NCBI GenBank assembly: GCA_913062605.1
Contig: CAJXWQ010000005.1
Coordinates: 1 to 64,000, forward strand
Direction of reading: 5' to 3'
From: an uncultured Cellvibrionales bacterium
Lineage (GTDB): Bacteria; Pseudomonadota; Gammaproteobacteria; Pseudomonadales; Porticoccaceae
Length of the DNA stretch: 64,000 nucleotides
Part shown: in pieces, positions 28,337 through 37,457 of the stretch
How positions within the stretch are numbered: position 1 is the first letter of the stretch
Layout: every line of letters starts with the position of its first letter
Notes under the pieces: model-generated
Seen by the model: the letters and a program-made list of their open reading frames with translations, nothing else
Databases searched by the model: none
What the model was told of the DNA's origin: nothing
Translations under genes and position numbers: made by a program

Positions 28337-28891
28337 TCAATGAATCGTCCGGGCGCTTTGATCCTCAACCGGATTCAGCTCGGCATAAATAAGTAATACA
28401 GCGACCCTGACATATTCGACCAACTCGGCATAACTAATCTCATCCTCTTCCTCACCATCCTCTTCCTCGAGGCTAGCCACCTGGGAAATTGAAGCCAGGT
28501 CACTTAGGGCGTCAGCAATATCTCCGGTGAGTTCAGTTTTTGCAGACAGACTCGAGTTGCCCAATCCGTAAAGGAATCCCTGACACCATTCACCCAAGGA
28601 GGCAAGCCGTTGATTTAATGGGAATTCATCATCAGGGAGTAACGGTAAAAACTCAAAACCACTACTACAAATTTGCCCCAATGTGTACTGGTACAGCTCG
28701 GGCAACATATCACCCAAGTCCTCTATTCGCTCCAGATCCACCTCAAGAAATTCCCCAACAACGGACAGCAACTCATCCTCTGACAGTTTTTGACCGCCGC
28801 TAACCCTGCCACAGAGAACTCCGTGAAGTTCCGCAGGGCTGCCCATCAAATTAGCCAGCACAAATGCATTGGCAATATCATTAAAATTCAT
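28337..28891 (-). CDS. ygfB: YgfB/UPF0149 family protein
   Basis: A 184-residue helical, acidic protein of the UPF0149 family. In Pseudomonas aeruginosa YgfB is reported to dampen expression of the amidase AmpDh3 and affect beta-lactam resistance. Conserved parts are SPAELHGVLCGRVSGG, the DDEFPLNQRLASLGEWCQGF segment and the DLASISQVA helix; a run of Asp/Glu lies near 145-152. It opens the ygfB-pepP-ubiH-ubiI series, back to back with the zapB-like/zapA genes, the same arrangement as in E. coli. Confidence 0.93.
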   Translation of the reverse strand: MNFNDIANAFVLANLMGSPAELHGVLCGRVSGGQKLSEDELLSVVGEFLEVDLERIEDLGDMLPELYQYTLGQICSSGFEFLPLLPDDEFPLNQRLASLGEWCQGFLYGLGNSSLSAKTELTGDIADALSDLASISQVASLEEEDGEEEDEISYAELVEYVRVAVLLIYAELNPVEDQSARTIH

Positions 28892-29089
28892 CGTTATCTC
28901 TGCTACTACAACCGGGTAGAAAAAGGCATCCTACCACCCTTCATCATGCCAATCACGCCAGATCCATTACCTGAAAAGAAAACCCCATTCAGGCAAGAAG
29001 CTAGCCTATTTTCCTCGAAACACCCTCAAGATTGTTGACCCACTCGATAGCGCACCATATAGTTGTCTCGTTACCCTTAAGGATTACTG

Positions 29090-29308
29090 TTGGCTGCCAC
29101 AATGTCAGATGACTTGGAAAATCTCGAGCATAAAATTGATCGCTTGATCCATTTTTGCGCTCGACTTCAAAAAGAGAATGAATCTCTCCGTGATCGTGAA
29201 TCCAGTCTGCTTAAAGAAAGAGGCAAACTTCTGGAGAAGAATGAATTGGCCCGCAACCGGGTTGAACACATGATTGTGAGGCTGAAAGGCCTCAACAACG
29301 AAGGTTAA
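29090..29308 (+). CDS. ZapB-like coiled-coil protein (TIGR02449 family)
   Basis: A coiled-coil protein of 68-72 residues (DLENLEHKIDRLIHFCARLQ and onward) of the TIGR02449 family, usually found before zapA and presumed to act in division-ring assembly. Two starts are possible: TTG at 29090, with AAGGA six bases ahead, and ATG at 29102, which is 18 bases from that site. Spacing favours the TTG, and the ATG would leave the ribosome site unused. It precedes zapA by five bases. Confidence 0.85.
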   Translation: MAATMSDDLENLEHKIDRLIHFCARLQKENESLRDRESSLLKERGKLLEKNELARNRVEHMIVRLKGLNNEG

Positions 29309-29313
29309 GCCCC

Positions 29314-29622
29314 ATGAGCCAGGATACTGTCAATATCCGTATTCTTGACAAGGAATACCAGGTCAGCTGCCCACCTGATGAACGTAACGCCCTACTACAG
29401 GCCGCACGTTCTCTGGATGAAAGGGTTCGCACCATCCGCAATAGCGGTGGGGTTATTGGCTTGGAGCGCATTGCTATCATGGCAGCACTCAACCTGACCT
29501 ATGAGTTATCTAAAGTCGAAAACCAAACCGCATCTGACAGCATCTCACAACAGGTAATAGAGAAGCTGGACAATAAAGTTTCTGCTGCACTACAGAGTTT
29601 CGAACAATCTGCCACTTTTTAG
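29314..29622 (+). CDS. zapA: Cell division protein ZapA
   Basis: Binds FtsZ and crosslinks its protofilaments, stabilising the Z-ring. The 102-residue protein has the globular N-terminal head (VNIRILDKEYQVSCPPDE, then LLQAARSLDERVRTIR) and the C-terminal coiled coil. It is tightly linked to the ZapB-like gene before it and is followed within 30 bases by 6S RNA, a gene order kept across gammaproteobacteria. A small hairpin (CCCCAAGACTGGGG) after the stop may end its transcript. Confidence 0.95.
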   Translation: MSQDTVNIRILDKEYQVSCPPDERNALLQAARSLDERVRTIRNSGGVIGLERIAIMAALNLTYELSKVENQTASDSISQQVIEKLDNKVSAALQSFEQSATF

Positions 29623-29636
29623 CCCCAAGACTGGGG

Positions 29637-29642
29637 TATAAT
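29637..29642 (+). promoter_or_regulatory. -10 element of 6S RNA promoter
   Basis: A perfect TATAAT lies 7-9 bases before the expected 5' end of 6S RNA. No good -35 match is seen at the right spacing; the GGGG just upstream could act as part of an extended -10 region. Confidence 0.6.
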
Positions 29643-29648
29643 CCCTTC

Positions 29649-29823
29649 TATGCCCTGGGGTGCTTGCCAGCCGACAAGTCCTTGAGCCGATAATTTGTAA
29701 CCAGGAGGGTTCAAGCCGATATGGTGTGCATGTCCGCACGACGGAAAGCCTAATGTATCGCTGAGCCCCCCACCTTGAACCATTGGGTTCAAGGCCACGT
29801 TAACAGCGGCACCTCCGGGGACA
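29649..29823 (+). ncRNA. ssrS: 6S RNA
   Basis: A small RNA that mimics an open promoter and sequesters sigma-70 RNA polymerase in stationary phase. The region carries the typical gammaproteobacterial 6S landmarks: terminal stem arms TGCCCTGGGGTG and GCACCTCCGGGGACA, the segment GAGCCGATAATTTGTAA, GGTGTGCATGTCCGC, GGAAAGCCTAATG, and the late hairpin CCTTGAACCATTGGGTTCAAGG. Its place between zapA and fthC is the conserved one. Ends are set by pairing of the terminal stem and are accurate to a few bases. Confidence 0.93.
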
Positions 29824-29857
29824 TATTTAAAAACCCGTTTTGACACTCTAGGTACTC

Positions 29858-30430
29858 ATGGACAGCAAGGCCATTCGTCAATTGATGCGTGAGCGACGCC
29901 AAGCGTTGTCTCCACAACAGCAGGATGCTGCGAGTTCGGGCCTCGCTCGACAACTCTCCAACCTCCCAGCCTTTCGCAACAGCAAACGCATTGCCTTTTA
30001 TCTTGCCAATGATGGGGAGATTGATCCACAACTGGCCATGGGCATTGCTGAAGCGGCCGGCAAGGAGTGTTACTTACCCGTATTACACCCGTTAAAATTA
30101 AATCGGCTTTATTTCGTTCGTTACTGCCAGGGTGACCCTCTCTCGATCAACCGATTCGGTATTCAGGAGCCATCGCTGCGTGGTGGGTACATTGTTCCAC
30201 CACGGGGGCTTGACCTGATCTTGCTGCCGCTGGTGGCCTTTGACCGTCGCGGTAACCGACTCGGCATGGGCGGCGGCTTTTATGACCGCACGCTGGCGAC
30301 ACAACAACACGCCACCCGGCTCATTGGGTTAGCCCAAAGTTGCCAGGAAGCTGATAGTATTCACCACCAACCATGGGATGTTGCGCTTCAGGCTATTGTT
30401 ACCGAGCACAATGTTATTCAGACCCGTTAA
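29858..30430 (+). CDS. fthC: 5-formyltetrahydrofolate cyclo-ligase
   Basis: Converts 5-formyl-THF to 5,10-methenyl-THF with ATP. The 190-residue product shows the N-terminal RQLMRERRQALS helix, the phosphate-binding block and the hallmark GNRLGMGGGFYDRTL near 128-142. In E. coli the homologue (ygfA) follows 6S RNA in one transcript, as seems true here with a gap of about 35 bases. Confidence 0.94.
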   Translation: MDSKAIRQLMRERRQALSPQQQDAASSGLARQLSNLPAFRNSKRIAFYLANDGEIDPQLAMGIAEAAGKECYLPVLHPLKLNRLYFVRYCQGDPLSINRFGIQEPSLRGGYIVPPRGLDLILLPLVAFDRRGNRLGMGGGFYDRTLATQQHATRLIGLAQSCQEADSIHHQPWDVALQAIVTEHNVIQTR

Positions 30431-30450
30431 CTCTTTAAGAAACACCTCTT

Positions 30451-31875
30451 ATGCGTAAAACCAAAATTATCTGCACCATTGGCCCCGCTACAGAATCATT
30501 CGAGATGCTAGAAAAACTGGCTATCGCTGGGATGAATGTGGTTCGTCTGAATATGTCTCACGGTGATCATGAGTCCCATGCCAAAGTCATCAAGGCAGTG
30601 CGTACGCTCAACAAAAAGCAGTCCCACCCTATCGCTATCCTAATGGATACGCAGGGACCGGAAATACGTACCGGTGACATTAAACATGACCTGAATCTGA
30701 AAGAAGGCGACATCATCTCGGTGGTTGCCCGCGGGGAAGACGATGTGGAAGCCAGCTCCATTCGCATCAATTACGAAGATCTAATTAATGATGTGCAGAT
30801 AGGCGACATGATCACCGTGGACAACGGCCTGATCAACCTGGAGATTCTGAGCAAAGAAGAGCGCATCATGCAATGCAAGGTGATTGATGGCGGTGTGCTC
30901 AAAAGCAAACGCCACGTTAATTTACCCGGCATTCGGGTAAATCTGCCCGCCATCACCGAAAAAGACCGTCGTGACATACTGTTCTCCATCGAGCAGGAGG
31001 TGGACTTTATCGCCCTGTCCTTTGTACGGGATGTTGAAGATATCCATCAGCTACGCGAGCTATTGGGCGATAAAGTCGACAAGATTAAAATCATTTCCAA
31101 AATTGAAGATCAGGAAGGCGTTAAAAACCTCAGCGAGATTGTTGATGTATCCGATGGCGTGATGGTGGCACGAGGTGATCTCGGCGTAGAAATTGCCATC
31201 GAAAAACTCCCCAGAGTTCAACGCCGAATTATTCGCCTCTGCGCCCAACGGGGTAAACGGGTCATTGTCGCCACTCACATGCTGGAATCCATGATCGAAA
31301 ACCCGATCCCTACTCGAGCAGAAGTAACGGATGTAGCTAATGCCGTGTACGAAGAAGCCGATGCCATTATGCTGTCCGGTGAAACAACCATTGGCAAATA
31401 TCCCGTCAAATGTGTTGAGATACTGGCCCGTATTGCCGGCTCCATCGAACACAGTCCCGGTCTGCAATTTACCAAGGACCTGGAGCTGAAAAATGATAAG
31501 GAAGAAATTGCTGCCGCTGCAGTAAAGCTGGCTGAATCGATTAATGCAAAAGCCATTATTGTGCCGACCCGACGTGGCCGCATGGCCAACTACGTTACCA
31601 ATTGTCACCCCCAGGCACCGATTATTTGCGCCTTCACTAATGATAGCCGAACCCGTCGCCAGCTGGTGCTCAACCGCAACGTATTGAGCTTCCGTATCAA
31701 CTTTAGTGAAGATCCGGAAAAAACACTCGCCACCGCGGCCAGAATTATGATCAAACGACCTGAGTTTTCTCCGGAAGATCGACTGGTAGTGATTTCTGAT
31801 GCATTGGCTGGCTCAGGTATCGATGCCATTCAAATTCGTCAGTTGGGCGACCTGCTTAACATCGGCAAAGAATAA
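30451..31875 (+). CDS. pyk: Pyruvate kinase
   Basis: Final glycolytic step, transferring phosphate from phosphoenolpyruvate to ADP. In the 474 residues: KTKIICTIGPAT at the N-terminus, DTQGPEIRTGD of the active site, the K-containing ISKIEDQEGV, VMVARGDLGVE, and the C-terminal allosteric domain with a PTRRGRMA loop. It lies 20 bases after fthC. No other glycolytic gene adjoins it; the tkt-pgk-fba group is 16 kb away. The isozyme type (PykA or PykF) cannot be settled by eye. Confidence 0.95.
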   Translation: MRKTKIICTIGPATESFEMLEKLAIAGMNVVRLNMSHGDHESHAKVIKAVRTLNKKQSHPIAILMDTQGPEIRTGDIKHDLNLKEGDIISVVARGEDDVEASSIRINYEDLINDVQIGDMITVDNGLINLEILSKEERIMQCKVIDGGVLKSKRHVNLPGIRVNLPAITEKDRRDILFSIEQEVDFIALSFVRDVEDIHQLRELLGDKVDKIKIISKIEDQEGVKNLSEIVDVSDGVMVARGDLGVEIAIEKLPRVQRRIIRLCAQRGKRVIVATHMLESMIENPIPTRAEVTDVANAVYEEADAIMLSGETTIGKYPVKCVEILARIAGSIEHSPGLQFTKDLELKNDKEEIAAAAVKLAESINAKAIIVPTRRGRMANYVTNCHPQAPIICAFTNDSRTRRQLVLNRNVLSFRINFSEDPEKTLATAARIMIKRPEFSPEDRLVVISDALAGSGIDAIQIRQLGDLLNIGKE

Positions 31876-31894
31876 AACCAGGACGCTTTCCAGC

Positions 31895-33373
31895 ATGGTA
31901 GGGATAACCAACTATTTACGTGTTGCCAACCTTGCTTGCAGGAAAGCGTTCGCTGTTTTAGCGGCCATCTTTCTACTCCTGCCCACCGCATTCAGCCATG
32001 CGGCTCAGGACGAACATCCCCCTGGAATCACCTCTTCCACCAACGTCATTTTGTTTATTGGTGACGGCATGGATGAACACCAAATTACCATGGCACGAAA
32101 TTATCTCTACGGGGCTGATGGAGCATTTGCGATGGAGCAGATGCCCGTTCGGAGCTCTGTGCGAGTGCACACCCTGCGTGAAGATAATCCCAACCAGCTT
32201 CGTTATGTCGCCGATAGCGCCAATACCGCCAGCACATTAGCCACAGGCCTGCTCACCAGCAAAGGTCGAATTGCTACCAGTGCCGCAAGAGATGCCGATC
32301 AGAAGACTATTCTAGAAGCGGCCCAGAAAAAGGGGTATCGAACCGGGCTAGTCTCCACCGCCAGTCTGACTGATGCGACACCCGCCGCCTTTGCTGCCCA
32401 TACTTCACACCGTAACTGCCAAAGTACAAAAAGCATGTCTGCGATCAACCACGCTGTAGGTAAAACCCAGCAGTGTGTGCCCGACCTAAAAGCGCATGGC
32501 GGCCCAGGCTCTATTGCTGAACAACTCGCTACCGCAAATATCGATGTGTTGCTGGGTGGAGGCATGGCCTTTTTCAACCAACCGGTGGAGGGTAGTGCTC
32601 AAGACCTCCCTTCCATTCTGGATATGGCCCTGAATCACGGTCACCTTATGGTAAAAAATGAAGCCGAATTAAATGCCGAGAAATTACAGGTAGCCCCCGC
32701 AACGTCCAAACTACTGGGGCTGTTTGCCCCCATTCACCTTCCCGTCGAATGGCAAGGTGAACAGCTTCGGCTCGCTGAGCTAATGACTACAAATAAACAC
32801 AGCAAGGCTATTTTCCCCACCCCTTTCGGCTGCGAGAAAAACCCCCATCACCAAGGAATACCCACACTGGCCAACATGACAGGGCGTGCGCTACAGGTGC
32901 TGTCCCATAATAATAACCAAGGTTTTTTTCTGATGGTGGAAGGTGCATCCATTGATAAACAAGCGCATATACGAAATCCCTGCGGCCAAATTGGAGAGCT
33001 TCGAGCCTTTGATCAAGCCGTCACCCTCGGCAGACAATTTGCCCAACAGTATCCGAACACATTAATTATCGTTACTGCGGATCATGGTCAGGCTGGGCAG
33101 ATAGTCCCCTTACCGGAAACTTATCAAGCAGCGAGTAAAGCGATGCGCATGGCCCAATACCCCACCGGCCACTACGCTGTATTGAAGACATTATCTGGTG
33201 AGTTAATGGCAGTAAATTACTCCACCAATTCATCTCCCCAAGGACTGTGGGAAATGCATACTGGCACCAATGTACCTGCGTATATGGAAGGCCCAGGACT
33301 GGATGAGATTCCAGCACTGATAGACCAACGGGATATCAACCAACTTATGCGCCATCACCTGAAGTTAGACTAA
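31895..33373 (+). CDS. Alkaline phosphatase family protein, exported
   Basis: An exported phosphatase, about 492 residues. A signal peptide (roughly residues 15-36, VLAAIFLLLPTAFSHAA) is followed by an alkaline phosphatase domain. Motifs: metal aspartate in VILFIGDGMDEHQIT, nucleophile serine in VADSANTASTLATG, metal cluster in VEGASIDKQAH and VTADHGQAG, and a C-terminal His in MHTGTNVPAY. The open frame extends back into pyk, but the ATG at 31895 gives the signal peptide in frame. It lies 20 bases after pyk; no Pho box is recognised. Divergent from E. coli PhoA, so the substrate is open. Confidence 0.88.
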   Translation: MVGITNYLRVANLACRKAFAVLAAIFLLLPTAFSHAAQDEHPPGITSSTNVILFIGDGMDEHQITMARNYLYGADGAFAMEQMPVRSSVRVHTLREDNPNQLRYVADSANTASTLATGLLTSKGRIATSAARDADQKTILEAAQKKGYRTGLVSTASLTDATPAAFAAHTSHRNCQSTKSMSAINHAVGKTQQCVPDLKAHGGPGSIAEQLATANIDVLLGGGMAFFNQPVEGSAQDLPSILDMALNHGHLMVKNEAELNAEKLQVAPATSKLLGLFAPIHLPVEWQGEQLRLAELMTTNKHSKAIFPTPFGCEKNPHHQGIPTLANMTGRALQVLSHNNNQGFFLMVEGASIDKQAHIRNPCGQIGELRAFDQAVTLGRQFAQQYPNTLIIVTADHGQAGQIVPLPETYQAASKAMRMAQYPTGHYAVLKTLSGELMAVNYSTNSSPQGLWEMHTGTNVPAYMEGPGLDEIPALIDQRDINQLMRHHLKLD

Positions 33374-33377
33374 GAAG

Positions 33378-34280
33378 TTACCCTAACACCAACCCCACTC
33401 CCACAAGCACCGGGGTTATCAATACCAGCAAGACATTCTTGCCCAGAGCAGGAACCAGCTCATCCGGATACTCGGTACTGCGTAGCACGTCCCGCCAAAT
33501 CAGTAGCCCCAGAGGAAAGGTGACCAATGCAATCAAGGTCGTTGCCGGCAAAGCACCCAGTCTCTCCCCGACAACCAGGCTCCCATAGGCACCCACCAAT
33601 AGCAGCAGGTAAACCCATGCGGTTGGGCGCAACCCCAACAGGATCGGTAAGTGCCGTCGCCCAACAGCCTTATCTGCCTCAATATCGGGGATCTGATTTA
33701 ACAGCAACAGGCCATTGCAGAGAAAAAATACAGCCCAGCTAATATATTGTGCGGCGACAGAGAAGCTGCCCGTCATCAGAAAAACTGTGCCATTAACCAT
33801 CAGCAAGCCAAAACCAACGCCCGGAGCAACAAGGCAAGCCAGCGGCAGGCGGTTAAGCCACCGGGTGTAGGCAAGAATAATCAGGCCACCGAGTATACCT
33901 AGCGGTAATATCTGGCGACCAACCCGCCAACTGAGGTAACCACCGATAACCACCATCGCCAGAAAGGTGGTGATAAACAGGCCCTTTGCCGATGAGGCGA
34001 GCCAGGGTTTAGCCGGTAGGGTTCCACTCCCACCACTAAAGGGTGTTCGACGAGTGGTTTCATCCAGACCGCTGTTGAAATCCTGATATTCATTGAGCGC
34101 ATTCACAGCAATTTGGGCTGCCAGTGCAGCAAGAAAAATCAATACGAATAAATCTATGGCCAGCTGCCCGGTTAATTGGTAACTCAGGGCCATGGCTGGA
34201 AATAACACCGCAGGAATCAGTGCCAAAAAAGGTGCACGGGAAATAGCGAGCAAATCCTTGATGGTCCAGGATTGAGTCAT
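33378..34280 (-). CDS. UbiA-family prenyltransferase (MenA-like)
   Basis: An integral membrane aromatic prenyltransferase of 300 residues with about eight helices. The two Asp-rich motifs of the superfamily are present: NEYQDFNSGLDE (near 63-74), where the usual second residue Asp is Glu, and DIEADKAVGRRHLP (near 198-211). The layout resembles MenA, which prenylates 1,4-dihydroxy-2-naphthoate, more than UbiA, but no menaquinone gene is nearby, so the acceptor is uncertain. It is convergent with the phosphatase gene (4 bases apart) and lies downstream of ilvA. Confidence 0.85.
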   Translation of the reverse strand: MTQSWTIKDLLAISRAPFLALIPAVLFPAMALSYQLTGQLAIDLFVLIFLAALAAQIAVNALNEYQDFNSGLDETTRRTPFSGGSGTLPAKPWLASSAKGLFITTFLAMVVIGGYLSWRVGRQILPLGILGGLIILAYTRWLNRLPLACLVAPGVGFGLLMVNGTVFLMTGSFSVAAQYISWAVFFLCNGLLLLNQIPDIEADKAVGRRHLPILLGLRPTAWVYLLLLVGAYGSLVVGERLGALPATTLIALVTFPLGLLIWRDVLRSTEYPDELVPALGKNVLLVLITPVLVGVGLVLG

Positions 34281-34363
34281 TTACCCAACTCTCCTTTACC
34301 TAGCCCTCTACCCAACTGTCTACCCAGCTCCCCGCAACAGAACACGCAGCAATAGAATGCGGG

Positions 34364-35875
34364 CTAGTTTAGAAATACCTGATAGGCAGGATTATCTGTC
34401 TCTTCTAACCAGGAATAACCAAGATCATCGAGAAACTTCGCCACCTGCTTTCTCTCTCCAGTGGGCACCTGCAAACCAGCCAATACACGACCATAGGCGG
34501 CACCATGATTGCGGTAATGGAACATGGAGATGTTCCAGCGACCACCCAGCTTGTTCAGGAAGCTCATCAGTGCACCCGGACGCTCGGGGAACTCAAAGCG
34601 ATAAACCGCCTCATCCGTCGCCTCAACAGCACGACCACCCACCATATGGCGGATATGCAATTTGGCGATTTCATTGTCCGTCATGTCCACCAAGGGATAG
34701 CCCTTACCCTGAAGATCCGCCACCAACTGATGACGATCCTCGTCAGAGAGCACTTGAACGCCCACAAAGATATGCGCCTGGGAGGGATCGCCCATACGGT
34801 AATTAAATTCAGTGATACTGCGTTTACTGAGTGCTGCACAGAATCGTTTGAAACTTCCCGGCTTCTCAGGAATAGTGACAGCCAAAATAGCCTCACGCTT
34901 CTCACCAATTTCCGTGCGCTCGGAAATATAGCGGAGCCGATCAAAATTGATATTGGCACCACTATCCACGGCCAGTAATGTCTGGCCCTTAACGCCCTTG
35001 CGCTCTACATATTTTTTCAGGCCTGCCACACCCAATGCACCCGAGGGTTCACAGATAGAACGAGTATCTTCAAAGATATCCTTGATCGCCGCACTGATTT
35101 CATCCGCCGAAACCGTAATAACCTCGTCAACCGTATCCTTAAGCACTCGGAACGTTTCCTTACCGATTTGGGCCACAGCCGTACCGTCAGCAAAGATACC
35201 CACATGCTTTAATCGCACCCGGCGACCCTTTTCCATCGCAGCTGCCAAACAAGCAGCATCATCCGGCTCAACAGCAATCACCTTCACCTCAGGACGAACA
35301 TACTTGATATAGGCCGCCATACCGGCACACAGACCACCGCCACCCACAGGAATAAATACTGCATCCAAGGGGCCGGAGACCTGTCGCAAGATTTCCATGG
35401 CAATGGTGCCCTGACCGGCAATCACATCGGGATCATCAAAGGGGTGAACATAGGTCATGCCCTTTTCTGCCACCAGTTTTTGCGCGTAATCCGAGGCATC
35501 ATCATAGGTATCCCCGCGCAGTACCACCTTGGCACCACGGGCTTTCACTGCCGCTACTTTAATTTGTGGTGTGGTGCTGGGCATCACAATGGTGGCTTTC
35601 ACCCCCAGCTTTTGTGCAGACAATGCCAACCCCTGGGCATGATTACCCGCAGAAGCTGCCACGACACCCTTGGCCAGCTGCGCCTTACTCAGGCACAGCA
35701 TTTTGTTATACGCACCACGCAACTTGAATGAAAAAACTGGCTGTAAGTCTTCCCGCTTCAGCAATACCTGATTGCCAATACGCTCGGAGAGTTGGGCCGC
35801 CTTATCAATGGGTGTTTCCACCACCAAGTCATAGATACGGGCATTAAGAATTCGTTTTACGTAGCTCTGGGGCAT
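34364..35875 (-). CDS. ilvA: Threonine ammonia-lyase, biosynthetic
   Basis: Deaminates threonine to 2-oxobutanoate, the first step to isoleucine. The 503-residue product has the PLP domain with the Schiff-base lysine K51 in FSFKLRGAYNKM, the phosphate loop VGGGGLCAG, and two C-terminal ACT-like regulatory regions (from about 325), which give isoleucine inhibition in the long form. It is divergent from rpiA, as in many proteobacteria. No leader-peptide attenuator was found. Confidence 0.96.
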   Translation of the reverse strand: MPQSYVKRILNARIYDLVVETPIDKAAQLSERIGNQVLLKREDLQPVFSFKLRGAYNKMLCLSKAQLAKGVVAASAGNHAQGLALSAQKLGVKATIVMPSTTPQIKVAAVKARGAKVVLRGDTYDDASDYAQKLVAEKGMTYVHPFDDPDVIAGQGTIAMEILRQVSGPLDAVFIPVGGGGLCAGMAAYIKYVRPEVKVIAVEPDDAACLAAAMEKGRRVRLKHVGIFADGTAVAQIGKETFRVLKDTVDEVITVSADEISAAIKDIFEDTRSICEPSGALGVAGLKKYVERKGVKGQTLLAVDSGANINFDRLRYISERTEIGEKREAILAVTIPEKPGSFKRFCAALSKRSITEFNYRMGDPSQAHIFVGVQVLSDEDRHQLVADLQGKGYPLVDMTDNEIAKLHIRHMVGGRAVEATDEAVYRFEFPERPGALMSFLNKLGGRWNISMFHYRNHGAAYGRVLAGLQVPTGERKQVAKFLDDLGYSWLEETDNPAYQVFLN

Positions 35876-36054
35876 TTTTTCTTCTAACTATTTGATTTGT
35901 TTATTAAAGAGCAATAGTAAATTTTCACCGCCCGCAAAGCCAGCACTGATCCACATTATCTGTCCTTTCAGAAACTGATCCGTATAATCATCCCATCAAC
36001 ATATGACTATTCAGCCACCACCAAAAAATATAATCGCCTAATCAAGAGTCCGCT

Positions 36055-36744
36055 ATGAACCTAAGCCCTCAAGATGCCCTCAAAAAAGCCGTGGCCCAAG
36101 CTGCCGTGGAATACACCCTGAAAAAAATTGATGACACCAGCATCATCGGTATTGGTACGGGTTCAACAGCTAACTTCTTTATCGATTTATTGGCAGAACA
36201 CAAAGCCAACATTGCGGGCACCGTTGCCAGCTCCGAAGCCTCCGCCGATCGCTTGAAGGCACATGGTATTCCTGTCTACGATCTGAACGCTGTTGATGAA
36301 GTAACCATCTATGTGGACGGTGCCGATGAATCCAACTCCCACCTGGAATTGATTAAAGGGGGTGGTGCAGCACTGACCCGGGAAAAAATTACCGCAGCTG
36401 TGGCCAAAGAATTCCTCTGTATTGCCGATGGCTCCAAGTGGGTCGACCACTTAGGTGTCTTCCCACTACCAGTGGAAGTTATCCCGATGGCACGAAGCCA
36501 TGTAGCGCGCGAGTTAGTTAAATTGGGGGGTGACCCGGTTTATCGTGAAGGTGTGGTAACCGATAACGGCAATGTGATTATTGATGTGCACCACATGTGC
36601 CCCATTAGCCCAGCGCGCGAATTGGAAGAAAAGATCAACAATATTACCGGTGTAGTGACTAACGGGTTATTCGCACTACGGCCAGCAGATGTATTAATGA
36701 TTGGAACGGATGACGGGGTAAAAACGGTTTACGCTAAAGATTGA
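36055..36744 (+). CDS. rpiA: Ribose-5-phosphate isomerase A
   Basis: Interconverts ribose-5-phosphate and ribulose-5-phosphate. The 229-residue product is family length, with [16 protein letters not shown], the catalytic block [21 protein letters not shown] and the closing [10 protein letters not shown]. It is divergent from ilvA across a 180-base gap that should contain both promoters. Confidence 0.97.
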   Translation: MNLSPQDALKKAVAQAAVEYTLKKIDDTSIIGIGTGSTANFFIDLLAEHKANIAGTVASSEASADRLKAHGIPVYDLNAVDEVTIYVDGADESNSHLELIKGGGAALTREKITAAVAKEFLCIADGSKWVDHLGVFPLPVEVIPMARSHVARELVKLGGDPVYREGVVTDNGNVIIDVHHMCPISPARELEEKINNITGVVTNGLFALRPADVLMIGTDDGVKTVYAKD

Positions 36745-36817
36745 TGACATAATTTTGGATACAGGCGGCACCGAACAGTGCACCTGCATCCGACTTGACT
36801 ACAACATCACAAGGACA

Positions 36818-37009
36818 TCACAAAGAGCAGGTCATATCCTCACCACAGCACATGGGTGATTTGATTTTTCCATGATCATTCGGGCATTTCGAGATTTGTA
36901 CTTTTCTACCATCATCAAGTTCTAAACTGTCATCAACCAGTGGCGCATCGCACTTACCACAGGTTGCATTCACACTCATTCCACATTTCGAACATTCGTA
37001 AGTAGCCAT
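36818..37009 (-). CDS. Small zinc-ribbon protein of unknown function
   Basis: A 63-residue protein with cysteine pairs CSKCG, CGKC, a single Cys in SKCPNDHG and CCGEDMTC near the end, enough for one or two zinc sites. The start at 37009 follows AGGAA by six bases; an upstream in-frame ATG is not supported. Similar short proteins occur in other gammaproteobacteria with no known role. It is downstream of the DUF1059 gene, beyond a duplicated 27-bp segment. Confidence 0.78.
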   Translation of the reverse strand: MATYECSKCGMSVNATCGKCDAPLVDDSLELDDGRKVQISKCPNDHGKIKSPMCCGEDMTCSL

Positions 37010-37066
37010 TTGAGTTTCCTTTAGAAAGATAGTTTGAACACACACATGATAATGATATTAACTATT

Positions 37067-37133
37067 AATTGTCACTGACCCCTTTAATTTCTGAATTGTC
37101 ACTGACCCCTTTAATTTCTGACCCCTTTAATTT
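37067..37133 (+). repeat. 27-bp direct repeat, two full copies and a partial third
   Basis: Two identical, adjacent 27-bp units at 37067-37093 and 37094-37120, followed by 13 bases of a third (37121-37133) overlapping the stop codon of the DUF1059 gene. The core on the minus strand is AAATTAAAGGGGTCAG; a related string occurs once at about 19970-19984. Such motifs often accompany REP-type repeats and their transposase relics, though no transposase is present. Confidence 0.9.
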
Positions 37134-37354
37134 GCTTCAAATTGCTCTCGCTTTGATTCAAACCAATTTTTCATTTCTTCCGGGTTTTTCATGAGCTCCT
37201 GCATTTTTTGCATTGCAACCAAGTGTGCTGATTCTTGTTGCTTGAACATGTCCATACAATGCTGCTTGCTGAGTTCTGCCATCTCTTCAAATGTATTCGC
37301 ATGAAACTCTTCATCACATGCGCCGCCCAACTGCTTACAATTCATCGTCTTCAT
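37127..37354 (-). CDS. DUF1059-like small protein
   Basis: 75 residues beginning MNCKQLGGACDEEFHANTFE, characteristic of DUF1059, then a helical tail (MAELSKQHCMDMF and following). No signal or membrane segment; no proven function. AAGGA lies seven bases before the ATG at 37354, supporting this start. It begins only 35 bases after the recombination site that closes the cassette array, the position of a cassette gene, but no attC follows it. It may be the chromosomal gene in front of which the cassettes inserted. Confidence 0.78.
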   Translation of the reverse strand: MKTMNCKQLGGACDEEFHANTFEEMAELSKQHCMDMFKQQESAHLVAMQKMQELMKNPEEMKNWFESKREQFEAN

Positions 37355-37382
37355 TTCAATATCCTTATCTTCATTGGATTAC

Positions 37383-37457
37383 ACATAACGCTGAGGTAAT
37401 GGGCAAAGCACGCAGTGCTTTGTCCAGCCGTAGGCGCCATTGACCGTTTTGTTAGGT
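37383..37457 (-). repeat. attC: attC recombination site (cassette B)
   Basis: 75 bp. On the minus strand it begins ACCTAAC (R'', 37457-37451) and ends GTTATGT (R', 37389-37383). The inner arms GGTCAATGG and CCATTACC pair with one unpaired C on the left arm, as in canonical attC sites, and the centre folds as CAAAGCAC-TGC-GTGCTTTG. The stop codon of the upstream gene lies inside R''. The orientation of the extra base agrees with the gene direction. Confidence 0.87.

Noticed and set aside
31799-31894. Extended start of the alkaline phosphatase inside pyk
   Set aside because: The extra residues are out-of-frame pyk sequence and would bury the signal peptide.
37010-37126. A third attC after the DUF1059 gene
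   Set aside because: The region holds only the 27-bp repeats and AT-rich sequence; no RYYYAAC / GTTRRRY pair with foldable arms was found.
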